A DNA stretch of 64,000 bases. Origin: PFJX01 sp040751755 (lineage in GTDB: Bacteria; Pseudomonadota; Gammaproteobacteria; Burkholderiales; Thiobacillaceae). The notes under the pieces were generated by a model. That model did not search any database, was not told the DNA's origin, and was given only the letters and a program-made list of their open reading frames with translations. The stretch is taken from contig JBFMHC010000010.1 of the NCBI GenBank assembly GCA_040751755.1, positions 174,664 to 238,663 of the forward strand, read 5' to 3'. The position numbers and the translations under genes are program-made. Positions 1 to 7,429 of this stretch are shown here, in pieces; positions within the stretch are counted from its first letter, which is position 1; each line of letters opens with the position of its first letter.

Positions 1-641
1 CGGCGCTCGATCGGCTGGCCGCGGCGGAATTGCTGTATGGCTGTACCTGCAGCCGCAAGGCGCTGGCCGTCAGCGCTCACGCGGGTGTGGAGGGCCTGGT
101 CTATCCCGGGCTCTGCCGGCACCGCCCGCCTGCTCCGCATACCGCACTGCGCCTGCGCGTGCCGGAGGTGCGCGTCACGTTCATGGACGCCCTGCTCGGC
201 CGCGTCGCCTGCGACGTGGCGCGGGAGTGCGGCGACTTCGTGCTGCGGCGCGCCGACGGGGTGTACACCTACCAGCTCGCGGTGGTCGTCGACGACGCCG
301 AACAGGGCATCACCCACGTGGTGCGCGGCGCCGACCTGCTCGCCTCGACACCGCGCCAGATCGTCCTGCAGGGCCTGCTGGGCTATCGCACGCCCGCCTA
401 TCTGCACCTGCCGGTGGTGCTCGATGCGACTGGCCACAAGCTGTCCAAGCAGACCCTCGCGGCGCCGCTGCGCGACGCGGCGCCGCTGCCCGCACTGCTG
501 CAGGCGGCGGCCTTCCTCGGCATGCGCGTGGATGCGGTGGGGGCGTTGGCGGAGTTCTGGGCGATGGCGCGCGAGCGCTGGCCCGTGGCCGAGTTGCCGG
601 CGCTGCGCGGCCGGCAGATCAGCCGCCGGTCATGTTCATGA
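1..641 (+). CDS. gluQ: Glutamyl-Q tRNA(Asp) synthetase, 3' part
   Basis: This enzyme attaches glutamate to the queuosine base of tRNA(Asp). The frame is open from the left edge, so the N-terminus with the HIGH-type motif is missing. Visible family features are YGCTCSRK near the edge (the zinc-binding cysteine region), TYQLAVVVDD followed by GITHVVRGADLL, and KLSKQ (the KMSKS-equivalent loop). It lacks the anticodon-binding domain of full GltX, which suits the short GluQ form. Its stop overlaps the 3' end of the convergent moaA by 23 bases. A truncated GltX is the only serious alternative. Confidence 0.9.
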   Translation, partial: ALDRLAAAELLYGCTCSRKALAVSAHAGVEGLVYPGLCRHRPPAPHTALRLRVPEVRVTFMDALLGRVACDVARECGDFVLRRADGVYTYQLAVVVDDAEQGITHVVRGADLLASTPRQIVLQGLLGYRTPAYLHLPVVLDATGHKLSKQTLAAPLRDAAPLPALLQAAAFLGMRVDAVGALAEFWAMARERWPVAELPALRGRQISRRSCS

Positions 642-1608
642 AGCGCACCAGCTTCTGCGGCTGTTCGCGGAATTCGTGTCGTTCCGGCTTGAGGTCGATG
701 GCGTGGCGGATCGCCGCCACCAGTTCCGCGTCGCTCGCGCCGTCGCGCATCAGGACGCGGAAATCGACGCGCTCCTCCTGCCCCAGGCACAGGTGCAGCA
801 CGCCGTCGACGGTGAGGCGCACGCGGTTGCAGGTGGCGCAGAAGTGCTGCGACATCGGCGTGATGAAGCCGACCGTGAAGCGGCCGTCCGGGGTGCCGAG
901 ATAGCGCGCCGGCCCGCCGCCCGGCAGGACCCGGTCGACCAGGCTGAAGCGTTGCTGCAGGCGGGCCTTCACCGGCTGCAGGTCGACGTAGCCCATGCGC
1001 CGTGCGGTGTCGCCCATGGGCATGAGCTCGATCAGGCGCAGCACATAGCCGCGCTCCAGGCAGAACGCCACCATGGCGTCCACCTCGTCGGCGTTCTCCT
1101 GCATCACCACCATGTTGAGCTTGATCGGCGCGAAGCCCGCGGCGCTCGCGGCCTCCAGGCCGGTGAGGATCTGCGGCAGGACGTCGCGGCCGTTGATGCG
1201 GACCACGCTTTCCGGGCGCAGGGAGTCGAGGCTGATGTTGAGGCGGGTCACGCCGGCCGCCTTGAGGTCCGCGGCCATGCCGGCAAGCTGCGTGGCGTTG
1301 CTCGACAGCGACAGGTCCTCGATGCCGGGGATGGCGGCGACGCGGCGGCACAGCTCGGCGACATTGCGCCGCAGGAGGGGCTCGCCGCCGGTGAAGCGCA
1401 CGCGCTTCAGGCCCAGGCCGGCGAACAGGCCGAGCAGGCGCTCCACCTCGTCGAAGGTCAGCCAGTGCTCGGGTTCCTCGAAGCCCTTGAAACCCTCCGG
1501 GATGCAGTAGGCGCAGCGCAGGTCGCAGCGGTCCGTCACCGACAGGCGGAGGTATTCGATGCGCCGGCCGAAGCGGTCGATGAGGGTGGGCGTGGTCTGG
1601 CTTTCCAT
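619..1608 (-). CDS. moaA: GTP 3',8-cyclase MoaA
   Basis: MoaA is the radical-SAM enzyme that, with MoaC, turns GTP into cyclic pyranopterin monophosphate, the first step of molybdenum cofactor synthesis. The N-terminal 4Fe-4S motif CDLRCAYC is present, followed by FTGGEPLLR (SAM binding). The C-terminal cluster ligands CATC and a later Cys (LHLCLG) are also present. The protein ends in the diagnostic TGG tail. About 329 residues is normal for the family. I chose the ATG at 1608 (MESQ) over an upstream ATG at 1617 because homologs start close to the DRFGR segment. It is divergent from mobB-moeA-moaD, which serve the same pathway. Confidence 0.95.
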   Translation of the reverse strand: MESQTTPTLIDRFGRRIEYLRLSVTDRCDLRCAYCIPEGFKGFEEPEHWLTFDEVERLLGLFAGLGLKRVRFTGGEPLLRRNVAELCRRVAAIPGIEDLSLSSNATQLAGMAADLKAAGVTRLNISLDSLRPESVVRINGRDVLPQILTGLEAASAAGFAPIKLNMVVMQENADEVDAMVAFCLERGYVLRLIELMPMGDTARRMGYVDLQPVKARLQQRFSLVDRVLPGGGPARYLGTPDGRFTVGFITPMSQHFCATCNRVRLTVDGVLHLCLGQEERVDFRVLMRDGASDAELVAAIRHAIDLKPERHEFREQPQKLVRFMNMTGG

Positions 1609-1732
1609 GCGGCACAATATAGCCCGTCGAAGGGGCCGGAAAAACGTTGATTCGTATCATGGATATCGCCGCCAAGCACCGCCTTGACTTGTGTCATGTC
1701 CGCGCTTGTCGCCAGCATCGAGGATGCGCGGC

Positions 1733-2230
1733 ATGAAGGCACTCGGTTTCGCGGGCTACAGCGGCAGCGGCAAGACCACCCTCATCGAGGCCTTGCTGCC
1801 GCGCCTGTTGGCGCGCGGCCTGCGCGTGTCGGTGATCAAGCAGAGCCACCACGATTTCGAGGTGGACGTGCCGGGCAAGGACTCCTGGCGGCATCGCCAG
1901 GCCGGCGCGCAGGAGGTGCTGCTCACCTCGCCGCACCGCTGGATGCTGGTGCGCGAGCTGCGCGGCGAGGTGGAGCCGGAGCTGGCGGCCCACCTCGCCC
2001 GCCTCTCGCCGTGCGAGCTGGTGCTGGTGGAGGGGTTCCGCCACGCCGCCCTGCCCAAGGTCGAGGTCTGGCGCGCCGCCAACGACCGCCCCTGGCTGCA
2101 CGCGGACGACCCCCATATCATCGCCGTGGCGGCCGATGCCGCGCCGCCGGGCGCCCTGCCCCACCTGAACCTGAACGACGTGGAGGCGATCGCCGCCTTC
2201 ATCCTGGAGTGGCTGAAACGAGATGAGTGA
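1733..2230 (+). CDS. mobB: Molybdopterin-guanine dinucleotide biosynthesis protein MobB
   Basis: MobB is a small GTP-binding protein that assists MobA in attaching GMP to molybdopterin. The P-loop GYSGSGKTT lies at residues 7-15, followed by VIKQSHHDF and the VLVEGFRH segment typical of MobB. The start at 1733 puts the P-loop at the usual distance from the N-terminus and has GAGG upstream. In-frame ATGs at 1691 and 1724 would add a non-conserved leader. It overlaps moeA by 8 bases, so the two are probably co-translated. No mobA is in the window. Confidence 0.9.
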   Translation: MKALGFAGYSGSGKTTLIEALLPRLLARGLRVSVIKQSHHDFEVDVPGKDSWRHRQAGAQEVLLTSPHRWMLVRELRGEVEPELAAHLARLSPCELVLVEGFRHAALPKVEVWRAANDRPWLHADDPHIIAVAADAAPPGALPHLNLNDVEAIAAFILEWLKRDE

Positions 2231-3419
2231 GATGCTTTCCACCGATGCCGCCCTGGCGCGGCTGCTCGGCGCGGCGCGCGCGGTCGAGGAGACCGTGGCC
2301 GTGCCGTGCGAGGCGGCGCTGGGCCGCGTCCTCGCGCAAGAGCTGGTCTCCGCGGTCGACGTGCCGCCCCTGGACAACGCCGCCATGGACGGCTATGCCC
2401 TGCGTGCCGCCGACTGGCGCGAGGGGGAATGGCTGCCGGTGAGCCAGCGTATCCCCGCCGGCAGCCTCGGCGCGCCGCTGGCGCCGGGCAGCGCCGCGCG
2501 CATCTTCACCGGCGCGCCGGTGCCGGAGGGCGCCGACACCGTGGTGATGCAGGAGGACACCGAGTCCGGTGAGGCGGGGGTGCGCATCCTGCGCGCGCCC
2601 AAGCCGGGGGGCCATGTGCGCCGCCGCGGCGAGGACATCCGCATCGGCCAGGCCGTGCTGGTGCCGGGCACGCGCCTGGGGCCGGCGCAACTGGGCGTCG
2701 CCGCCTCGGTGGGCGCCACGGAACTCACGGTCTATCGCCCCCTCAGGGTGGCGGTGTTCTTCACCGGCGACGAGATCGTCATGCCCGGTCAGCCCCTGCC
2801 GCCCGGGCGCATCTACAACTCCAACCGCGCCGGCCTGCTCGCCTTGCTGGAACGCCTCGGCGTCACGGTGCTCGACCTCGGCCAGGTGCCGGACCGGCTC
2901 GACGCCACCGTGGCGGTGCTGGAGCGAGCCATCCGCGAGGCCGACGTGGTGATCACCACCGGCGGCGTGTCGGTGGGCGAGGAGGACCACGTCAAGGCGG
3001 CGGTGGAACGCCTGGGCAGCCTGCACATGTGGAAGGTGGCGATGAAGCCGGGCAAGCCGCTCGCCTACGGGCGGGTCGGCGGCACGGATTTCATCGGCCT
3101 GCCGGGCAATCCCGTGTCCGCCTTCGTGGTCTACACCCTCTTCGTGCGCCCCTTCCTGCTCGCGCGCATGGGCGCGACGCACACGCCGCCGCTCGCCTTC
3201 ACCGTGCCGGCCGCGTTCACCTGGGGCAAGCCGGGGCAGCGGCGCGAGTTCCTGCGCGCGCGCATCGAGGACGGTCGCGCGGTGCTGTACCCGAACCAGA
3301 GTTCCGGCGTGCTCACCTCGCTGGCCTGGGCGGACGGACTGGTGGACGTGGAGATCGGCGTGACGGTGCAGCCGGGCGACCCGGTGCGCTTCCTGCCGCT
3401 CGGGGAGTGGCTGTCATGA
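2223..3419 (+). CDS. moeA: Molybdopterin molybdenumtransferase MoeA
   Basis: MoeA inserts molybdate into adenylylated molybdopterin. The 398 residues match the usual length. Family landmarks in order are PPLDNAAMDGYA, RIFTGAPVPEGADTVVMQE, the MoCF-biosynthesis core with FFTGDEIV and IYNSN, TTGGVSVGEEDH, and MKPGKPLAYG with GLPGNPVS. These include the conserved Gly/Asp residues that bind MPT-AMP. It lies between mobB (8-base overlap) and moaD (ATGA overlap) in a tight plus-strand operon. Confidence 0.96.
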   Translation: MSEMLSTDAALARLLGAARAVEETVAVPCEAALGRVLAQELVSAVDVPPLDNAAMDGYALRAADWREGEWLPVSQRIPAGSLGAPLAPGSAARIFTGAPVPEGADTVVMQEDTESGEAGVRILRAPKPGGHVRRRGEDIRIGQAVLVPGTRLGPAQLGVAASVGATELTVYRPLRVAVFFTGDEIVMPGQPLPPGRIYNSNRAGLLALLERLGVTVLDLGQVPDRLDATVAVLERAIREADVVITTGGVSVGEEDHVKAAVERLGSLHMWKVAMKPGKPLAYGRVGGTDFIGLPGNPVSAFVVYTLFVRPFLLARMGATHTPPLAFTVPAAFTWGKPGQRREFLRARIEDGRAVLYPNQSSGVLTSLAWADGLVDVEIGVTVQPGDPVRFLPLGEWLS

Positions 3420-3670
3420 AGGTGCGCGTGCTCTATTTCGCCCGCTTGCGCGAGACCTTCGGCACCGGCCAGGAGACCCTGGAACTGGCGGAACCCGCGA
3501 CGCTCGTCGAGCTGCTGCAGGCCCTGCGCGCGCGCGGCGGGGCCTGGTCGGAGGAACTGGCGCCGGGCCGCGCCTTCCGCCTCGCTGTGAACCAGGAGGT
3601 CGCCGCTGCCGAGACCCCGCTGGCGGTGGACGACGAGGTGGCGATCTTCCCGCCGGTGACCGGCGGCTAG
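3416..3670 (+). CDS. moaD: Molybdopterin synthase sulfur carrier subunit MoaD
   Basis: MoaD is the ubiquitin-like small subunit of MPT synthase and carries sulfur as a C-terminal thiocarboxylate. The 84-residue product starts MKVRVLYFARLRE and ends FPPVTGG, the obligatory diglycine tail activated by MoeB. The ATG overlaps the moeA stop (ATGA), so translation is coupled. moaE, its catalytic partner, is not in this window. A MoeB/ThiF-type activating enzyme is encoded at 18366. Its stop overlaps the 3' end of the convergent gene at 3667. Confidence 0.95.
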   Translation: MKVRVLYFARLRETFGTGQETLELAEPATLVELLQALRARGGAWSEELAPGRAFRLAVNQEVAAAETPLAVDDEVAIFPPVTGG

Positions 3671-4197
3671 GGTGCTTCGAGAGGGTCGACGAACAGCCTG
3701 AGGTAGAGCGCCGCCCCCTGGCGCTGCGCGAGTGCCCGCGCCACCTTGCGGAAGCGCGCGCCCTCCCCCAGTTCCCCCGCCGCCTCCAGCGCCGACGCCT
3801 TCAGGCCCAGCAGCCGGGCCTTGAGGTGGTGCTGGCCGAGGCGTTCCGCCTGCGCCAGGGCCAGGTCCAGCCATACCGGGGCCCAGCGCGGCCCCAGCAG
3901 GTAGTGCGCCTCCGCGAACACCGCCTCCGCCTGCGCGGCGAGGGCTGGGTTCAGGCGGCGCAGGCCGGCGAGGGCGCGGTGGCAGGCGGCCAGGTCGACG
4001 GCCTGGCGCAGACGTGCCGCGTGCCAGGTGCACAGGACGATGAGCCAGAGCCTTTCCTCATCGCCCGCCGTTGCCGCGAGGCGGTTGGGCCAGCGCGCCG
4101 GCTGGTCTAGCAGGTAGGCCAGGTAGGCCTGTTCCATCCCACCCGCATCGCCCTCATCCACCATCTGGCCGAGCAGGTGCCGCAATCGCGCGCGCAA
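3667..4197 (-). CDS. Helical-repeat-like hypothetical protein, start uncertain
   Basis: I do not recognise a named family. The product is Ala/Leu/Arg-rich with helix pairs such as AYLAYLLD, CHRALAGLRRLNPALAAQAEA and LDLALAQAERLGQHHLKARLLGLKASALEAA (given here only in part as a repeat pattern), which suggests TPR/SEL1-like repeats. The first possible start in this frame is a TTG at 4197. The same frame stays open and coding-like up to about 4455, inside the 3' end of gpsA, with helix-forming content but no ATG, GTG or TTG. The true protein may therefore be about 80 residues longer and begin at a rare codon such as CTG, or an upstream start may have been lost. It is the last gene of the gpsA operon. 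Confidence 0.55.
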   Translation of the reverse strand: MRARLRHLLGQMVDEGDAGGMEQAYLAYLLDQPARWPNRLAATAGDEERLWLIVLCTWHAARLRQAVDLAACHRALAGLRRLNPALAAQAEAVFAEAHYLLGPRWAPVWLDLALAQAERLGQHHLKARLLGLKASALEAAGELGEGARFRKVARALAQRQGAALYLRLFVDPLEAP

Positions 4198-4438
4198 GGC
4201 GGTGGCGTGCGCATCCGCTTCCGCCTCCGGCAGGGCCGCCAGGGCCTCGGCGAAGCGCCCCAGGGTGTAGAGGTCGAGCGCGAGGGCGAGCTGCGCCTGC
4301 CGCAGGGCCTCGCCGCCCAGGGGGCGGGCGAGTTCCGGCAGGCGCCAGGCATAGGGGTAGGAACGGGCGGGGCCCTCCAGGCGATGCCGCCTGGACCACT
4401 CGGCGTGGCGCAGGGCGTAGGCCTGCGCCGGTGGGGCG

Positions 4439-5428
4439 TTATTCGGACTCGTCTTTCAGGTCCCGCGCCAGCAGGGCACTGACCGCCTCGCGTGGCGGCA
4501 GTTCCTGCTTGAGGATGCGTGCCACGGCACCGGTGATCGGCGTCTCCACCCCCAGCTCCGCCGCCAGGGCGGCCACCTCGAGGGCGCTGGTGGCACCTTC
4601 GGCGACGTGGCCGAGCTCGCGCAGGACCCCTTCCAGGCCCTCCCCCGCCGCCAGGCGCAGGCCGAGCTGGCGGTTGCGCGACAGGTCGCCGGTGCAGGTG
4701 AGGATGAGGTCGCCCATGCCCGAGAGGCCCATGAAGGTCTCGGCGCGACCACCCAGGCGCAGGCCCAGGCGGGTCAGCTCGGCGAGGCCGCGCGTGATCA
4801 GGGCGGCGCGCGCGTTGAGGCCGAAGCCCAGGCCGTCGGAGATGCCGGCGGCGATGGCGATCACGTTCTTCACCGCGCCGCCCAGTTCGACGCCCACCAC
4901 GTCGGTGGAGGCGTAGAGGCGCAGCTTCGGGTCGTGCAGGTCCTGCGCCATCTGGCGCGCGAAGGCCATGTCCGCGCTCGCCACGGTGAGGGCGGCGGGC
5001 AGGCCCAGTGCGATCTCCTGCGCGAAGCTGGGGCCGGACAGCACCGCCGTGGCGGGGTGCGCGGGCCAGACCTCCTCCAGGACCTGGTGCGGCAGCTTGC
5101 GGCTGCCGCTCTCGAAGCCCTTGCACAGCCAGATCAGGGGTTGCTCCAGGCCCAGCGCGGCGATGCCCTTGAGCAGCGCGCGCAGGGCGTTGCTGGGTAC
5201 GGCGGCGATCAGGCAGTCGGCGCCGGCGCACGCCGCCGCCAGGTCATGCGTGGCGGTAAGCGTGGCGGGGAAGGCGTGGCCGGGCAGGTAGCGCTGGTTG
5301 GCGCGGTCGCGCTCCAAGGCCTCGGCGTGCTCGGCGGTGCGCGTCCACAGACGCACCTCGGCATGGGCGGCGAGGCGGATGCCCAGGGCCGTGCCCCAGG
5401 CGCCTGCGCCGAGTACGGCGAATCTCAT
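4439..5428 (-). CDS. gpsA: Glycerol-3-phosphate dehydrogenase [NAD(P)+]
   Basis: GpsA makes sn-glycerol 3-phosphate from dihydroxyacetone phosphate for phospholipid synthesis. The N-terminal Rossmann motif GAGAWGTAL lies at residues 7-15. AAVPSNALR, WLCKGFE and the catalytic-lysine segment GGAVKNVIAIAAGI follow, then GLSGMGDLILTCTGDLSRN in the C-terminal domain. Length is 329 residues, as usual. The secB-gpsA adjacency is conserved across proteobacteria and is preserved here with 18 bases between them. Confidence 0.97.
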   Translation of the reverse strand: MRFAVLGAGAWGTALGIRLAAHAEVRLWTRTAEHAEALERDRANQRYLPGHAFPATLTATHDLAAACAGADCLIAAVPSNALRALLKGIAALGLEQPLIWLCKGFESGSRKLPHQVLEEVWPAHPATAVLSGPSFAQEIALGLPAALTVASADMAFARQMAQDLHDPKLRLYASTDVVGVELGGAVKNVIAIAAGISDGLGFGLNARAALITRGLAELTRLGLRLGGRAETFMGLSGMGDLILTCTGDLSRNRQLGLRLAAGEGLEGVLRELGHVAEGATSALEVAALAAELGVETPITGAVARILKQELPPREAVSALLARDLKDESE

Positions 5429-5446
5429 GCGTGCGCGGCCCTGGGC

Positions 5447-5905
5447 TCAGTTCGGCTGTTGCGCGCGCGCCTGTTGCTGCTGCATGTACATCAGTTCGAA
5501 GTTGACGGGCTGCAGCATCAGCGGCGGGAAGCCGGCCTTCATCACCGCGTCGGACACCGCCTCGCGGGCATAGGGGAAGAGGATGTTCGGGCAGCCGACG
5601 CCGAGGGCGGGCTCCATCGCCTCCTGCGGCAGGTTCTGGATGCGGAAGATGCCGGCCTGCTTGAGCTCGACCAGGAAGGCGGTCTTGTCCTTGATCTTGG
5701 CGGTGATGGTGAGGGTCAGCACGGTCTGGTAGATGCCCTCGTCCACCGGCGCGCTCTCGGTGTTCAGCTGCATGTCCATCTGCGGCGCCTCGCGCTCCAG
5801 GAACACGGCGGGGGCGTGCGGCACCTCGACGGAGAGATCCTTGACGTAGATCTTCTCGATGTTGAACACGGGCAGGGCTTGTTGCTGGGCTTGCTGGTCG
5901 GTCAT
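5447..5905 (-). CDS. secB: Protein-export chaperone SecB
   Basis: SecB is a tetrameric cytosolic chaperone that holds preproteins unfolded and delivers them to SecA. The 152-residue product has the family segments FNIEKIYVKDLSVEVPHAP, the QAGIFRIQNL core and GCPNILFPYARE, followed by PPLMLQPVNF. I chose the internal ATG (MTDQQAQ) at 5905. The upstream ATG at 5935 would add ten unconserved residues. The order trxC-secB-gpsA is a variation on the enteric grxC-secB-gpsA order. Confidence 0.96.
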   Translation of the reverse strand: MTDQQAQQQALPVFNIEKIYVKDLSVEVPHAPAVFLEREAPQMDMQLNTESAPVDEGIYQTVLTLTITAKIKDKTAFLVELKQAGIFRIQNLPQEAMEPALGVGCPNILFPYAREAVSDAVMKAGFPPLMLQPVNFELMYMQQQQARAQQPN

Positions 5906-5974
5906 GGCGGCGATCCAATCGGGTGAACGTGACAAAGTGCCCGATTATAGCCGCCGCGCGTTACAGGCCCGCTT

Positions 5975-6394
5975 TCAGAAACGGCGCAGCCACGCCTCCA
6001 GTTGCGGCCCGGGCAGGGCGCCGGCGACGCGGTCCAACTCGCGTCCACCCTTGAACAGGGCCAGGGTGGGGATGCTGCGGATGCCGTGGCGCGCCGCCAG
6101 TGCCTGCTCGGCCTCGGTGTTCACCTTGGCGAAGCGCACGCGTGTCGCCCAGGGGCCGGCGAGCTGGCTGAACACGGGGGCGAACTGCTTGCATGGGCCG
6201 CACCAGGGTGCCCAGAAGTCCACCAGCACCGGCAGTTCGTTGCGCGTGACGAATTTAGCGAAGCTGGCGGAGGTGAGTTCGGTGGGGTGCGGCGGCAGCA
6301 CCTCGGTGCCGCACTTGCCGCATTTCGGGTGGTCGTGCAGGCGTTCGCCGGGGACGCGGTTGACCGCGCCGCAATGGGGGCAGACGAGTTCCAT
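5975..6394 (-). CDS. trxC: Thioredoxin 2 (zinc-ribbon thioredoxin TrxC)
   Basis: TrxC is a cytosolic disulfide reductase often tied to oxidative stress. Its mark is an N-terminal zinc ribbon with two CxxC pairs (CPHC and CGKC, residues 5-28). The thioredoxin fold follows, with the active site WCGPC and the cis-proline segment SIPTL. Length is 139 residues. It lies between grxC and secB, an insertion relative to the enteric gene order. With the neighbouring glutaredoxin and rhodanese it forms a thiol-handling cluster. Confidence 0.95.
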   Translation of the reverse strand: MELVCPHCGAVNRVPGERLHDHPKCGKCGTEVLPPHPTELTSASFAKFVTRNELPVLVDFWAPWCGPCKQFAPVFSQLAGPWATRVRFAKVNTEAEQALAARHGIRSIPTLALFKGGRELDRVAGALPGPQLEAWLRRF

Positions 6395-6447
6395 CTCGAT
6401 CTCCTGAAGGTTGCTTCAGGGGGAGATGGCGTTGCCCCGCGGGCTTT

Positions 6448-6705
6448 TCAAGCCGCCAGCAGGGGCTCCAGTTCGCCCGCGGCGTCGAGCGCGGAGAGGT
6501 CGTCGAAGCCGCCGACGTGGCGCTCGCCGATGAACACCTGCGGCACGGTGCGGCGGCCGGTGATCTGCATCATGTGCTCGCGCTCGGCCGGGTCCAGGTC
6601 GACGCGGATCTTCTCGATCTCGGTCACGCCCTTCTTGTTGAGCAGTTTCTCGGCCATCACGCAGTAGGGGCAGACGGCGGTGCAATACATCTTCACGTGG
6701 GGCAT
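6448..6705 (-). CDS. grxC: Glutaredoxin 3
   Basis: This is a dithiol glutaredoxin using glutathione as reductant. The 85-residue protein carries the active site CPYC at residues 12-15, then the TVPQVFI segment with the cis-proline and the HVGGFDD glutathione-binding motif. Length and motifs fit GrxC. It lies 24 bases downstream of the rhodanese gene and upstream of trxC-secB-gpsA, preserving the yibN-grxC-secB-gpsA order with one addition. Confidence 0.95.
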   Translation of the reverse strand: MPHVKMYCTAVCPYCVMAEKLLNKKGVTEIEKIRVDLDPAEREHMMQITGRRTVPQVFIGERHVGGFDDLSALDAAGELEPLLAA

Positions 6706-6729
6706 GGTGCGTCTCTCTCGAAATGGCGC

Positions 6730-7140
6730 TCAGCGTTCGCGCGGCAGGCCGGCCTGCTCCCAGGCCTGCATGCCGCCGGCCAGGTTGTGCACGTTCTCGA
6801 AGCCGGCCTTCCTGAGGATGCCGCAGGCGTGGCTGGAGCGGTTGCCGCTGCGGCACACGGCGATGATGGGCTTGCCCTTGTGCTTCTCCAGCTCGGACAG
6901 CTTGTTCTTCAGCTGGCCGAGGGGGATGTGCCGGGCCTTGGCGATGTGGCCGTCGGACCACTCGGACTGCTCGCGCACGTCCAGCACCACGGCGTCCTCG
7001 TGGTTGAACAGCATCACCGCCTCCTGCGGGCCGATCTGCTTGATGCCGGAGAGGCGGCCGAACAGGCCGCCGCCCACGAGCATGAAACCGGATACGCTGG
7101 CCAGCAGGATGAGCCAGATGTTCTGCAGGGCGAAGTCCAT
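6730..7140 (-). CDS. Membrane-anchored rhodanese (YibN-like)
   Basis: The product begins with one transmembrane segment (about residues 7-27). A cytosolic rhodanese domain follows, with VVLDVRE, the GHI element and the active-site loop CRSGNRS, where the first Cys is the persulfide carrier. It ends in GGMQAWEQAGLP. Family and position before grxC-secB match E. coli YibN. I chose the ATG at 7140 (MDFALQ) over 7161 because it places the membrane segment at the N-terminus. It may transfer sulfane sulfur. The adjacent DUF2892 protein recalls E. coli YgaP, where a rhodanese and a membrane domain are fused. Confidence 0.9.
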   Translation of the reverse strand: MDFALQNIWLILLASVSGFMLVGGGLFGRLSGIKQIGPQEAVMLFNHEDAVVLDVREQSEWSDGHIAKARHIPLGQLKNKLSELEKHKGKPIIAVCRSGNRSSHACGILRKAGFENVHNLAGGMQAWEQAGLPRER

Positions 7141-7189
7141 GCGAATTACCTCAGTGCGCAAACGAAGGCGGCGATTCTACCCTCGGCGC

Positions 7190-7414
7190 TCAGCCGCAGC
7201 AGCTGCCGCCTTCCTTGACGCCCAACTTCTTCAGGAGCTTTTCCGGCGGGCAGAAGCCGGTGAAGCCGGACTGCAGCAGGTTGAGGCCGATGAAGGCGGT
7301 GAGCCAGAGCCAGGACAGCGAGGTCATGTCGATCTGCCCCATGAAGTGGGCGAGGGCGAGGGACAGCAGAACCATGGCGCCGGCCATGATGCGGATGATG
7401 CGTTCGACGGTCAT
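7190..7414 (-). CDS. DUF2892 (YgaP-type) small inner-membrane protein
   Basis: A 74-residue protein with two hydrophobic segments separated by a short loop. It contains the family segments RIMAGAMVLLSLAL, LTAFIGLNLLQSGFTGFCP and the CPPEKLLKKLGVK motif. It ends GGSCCG, giving three cysteines in the C-terminal third. DUF2892 forms the membrane part of YgaP, a sulfurtransferase regulated by an ArsR-type sensor in E. coli. Here it directly follows the RND pump gene (15 bases) and precedes the rhodanese gene, so it could be co-regulated with both. Function is inferred from association only. Confidence 0.85.
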   Translation of the reverse strand: MTVERIIRIMAGAMVLLSLALAHFMGQIDMTSLSWLWLTAFIGLNLLQSGFTGFCPPEKLLKKLGVKEGGSCCG

Positions 7415-7429
7415 TGCGCGAAATTCCTT

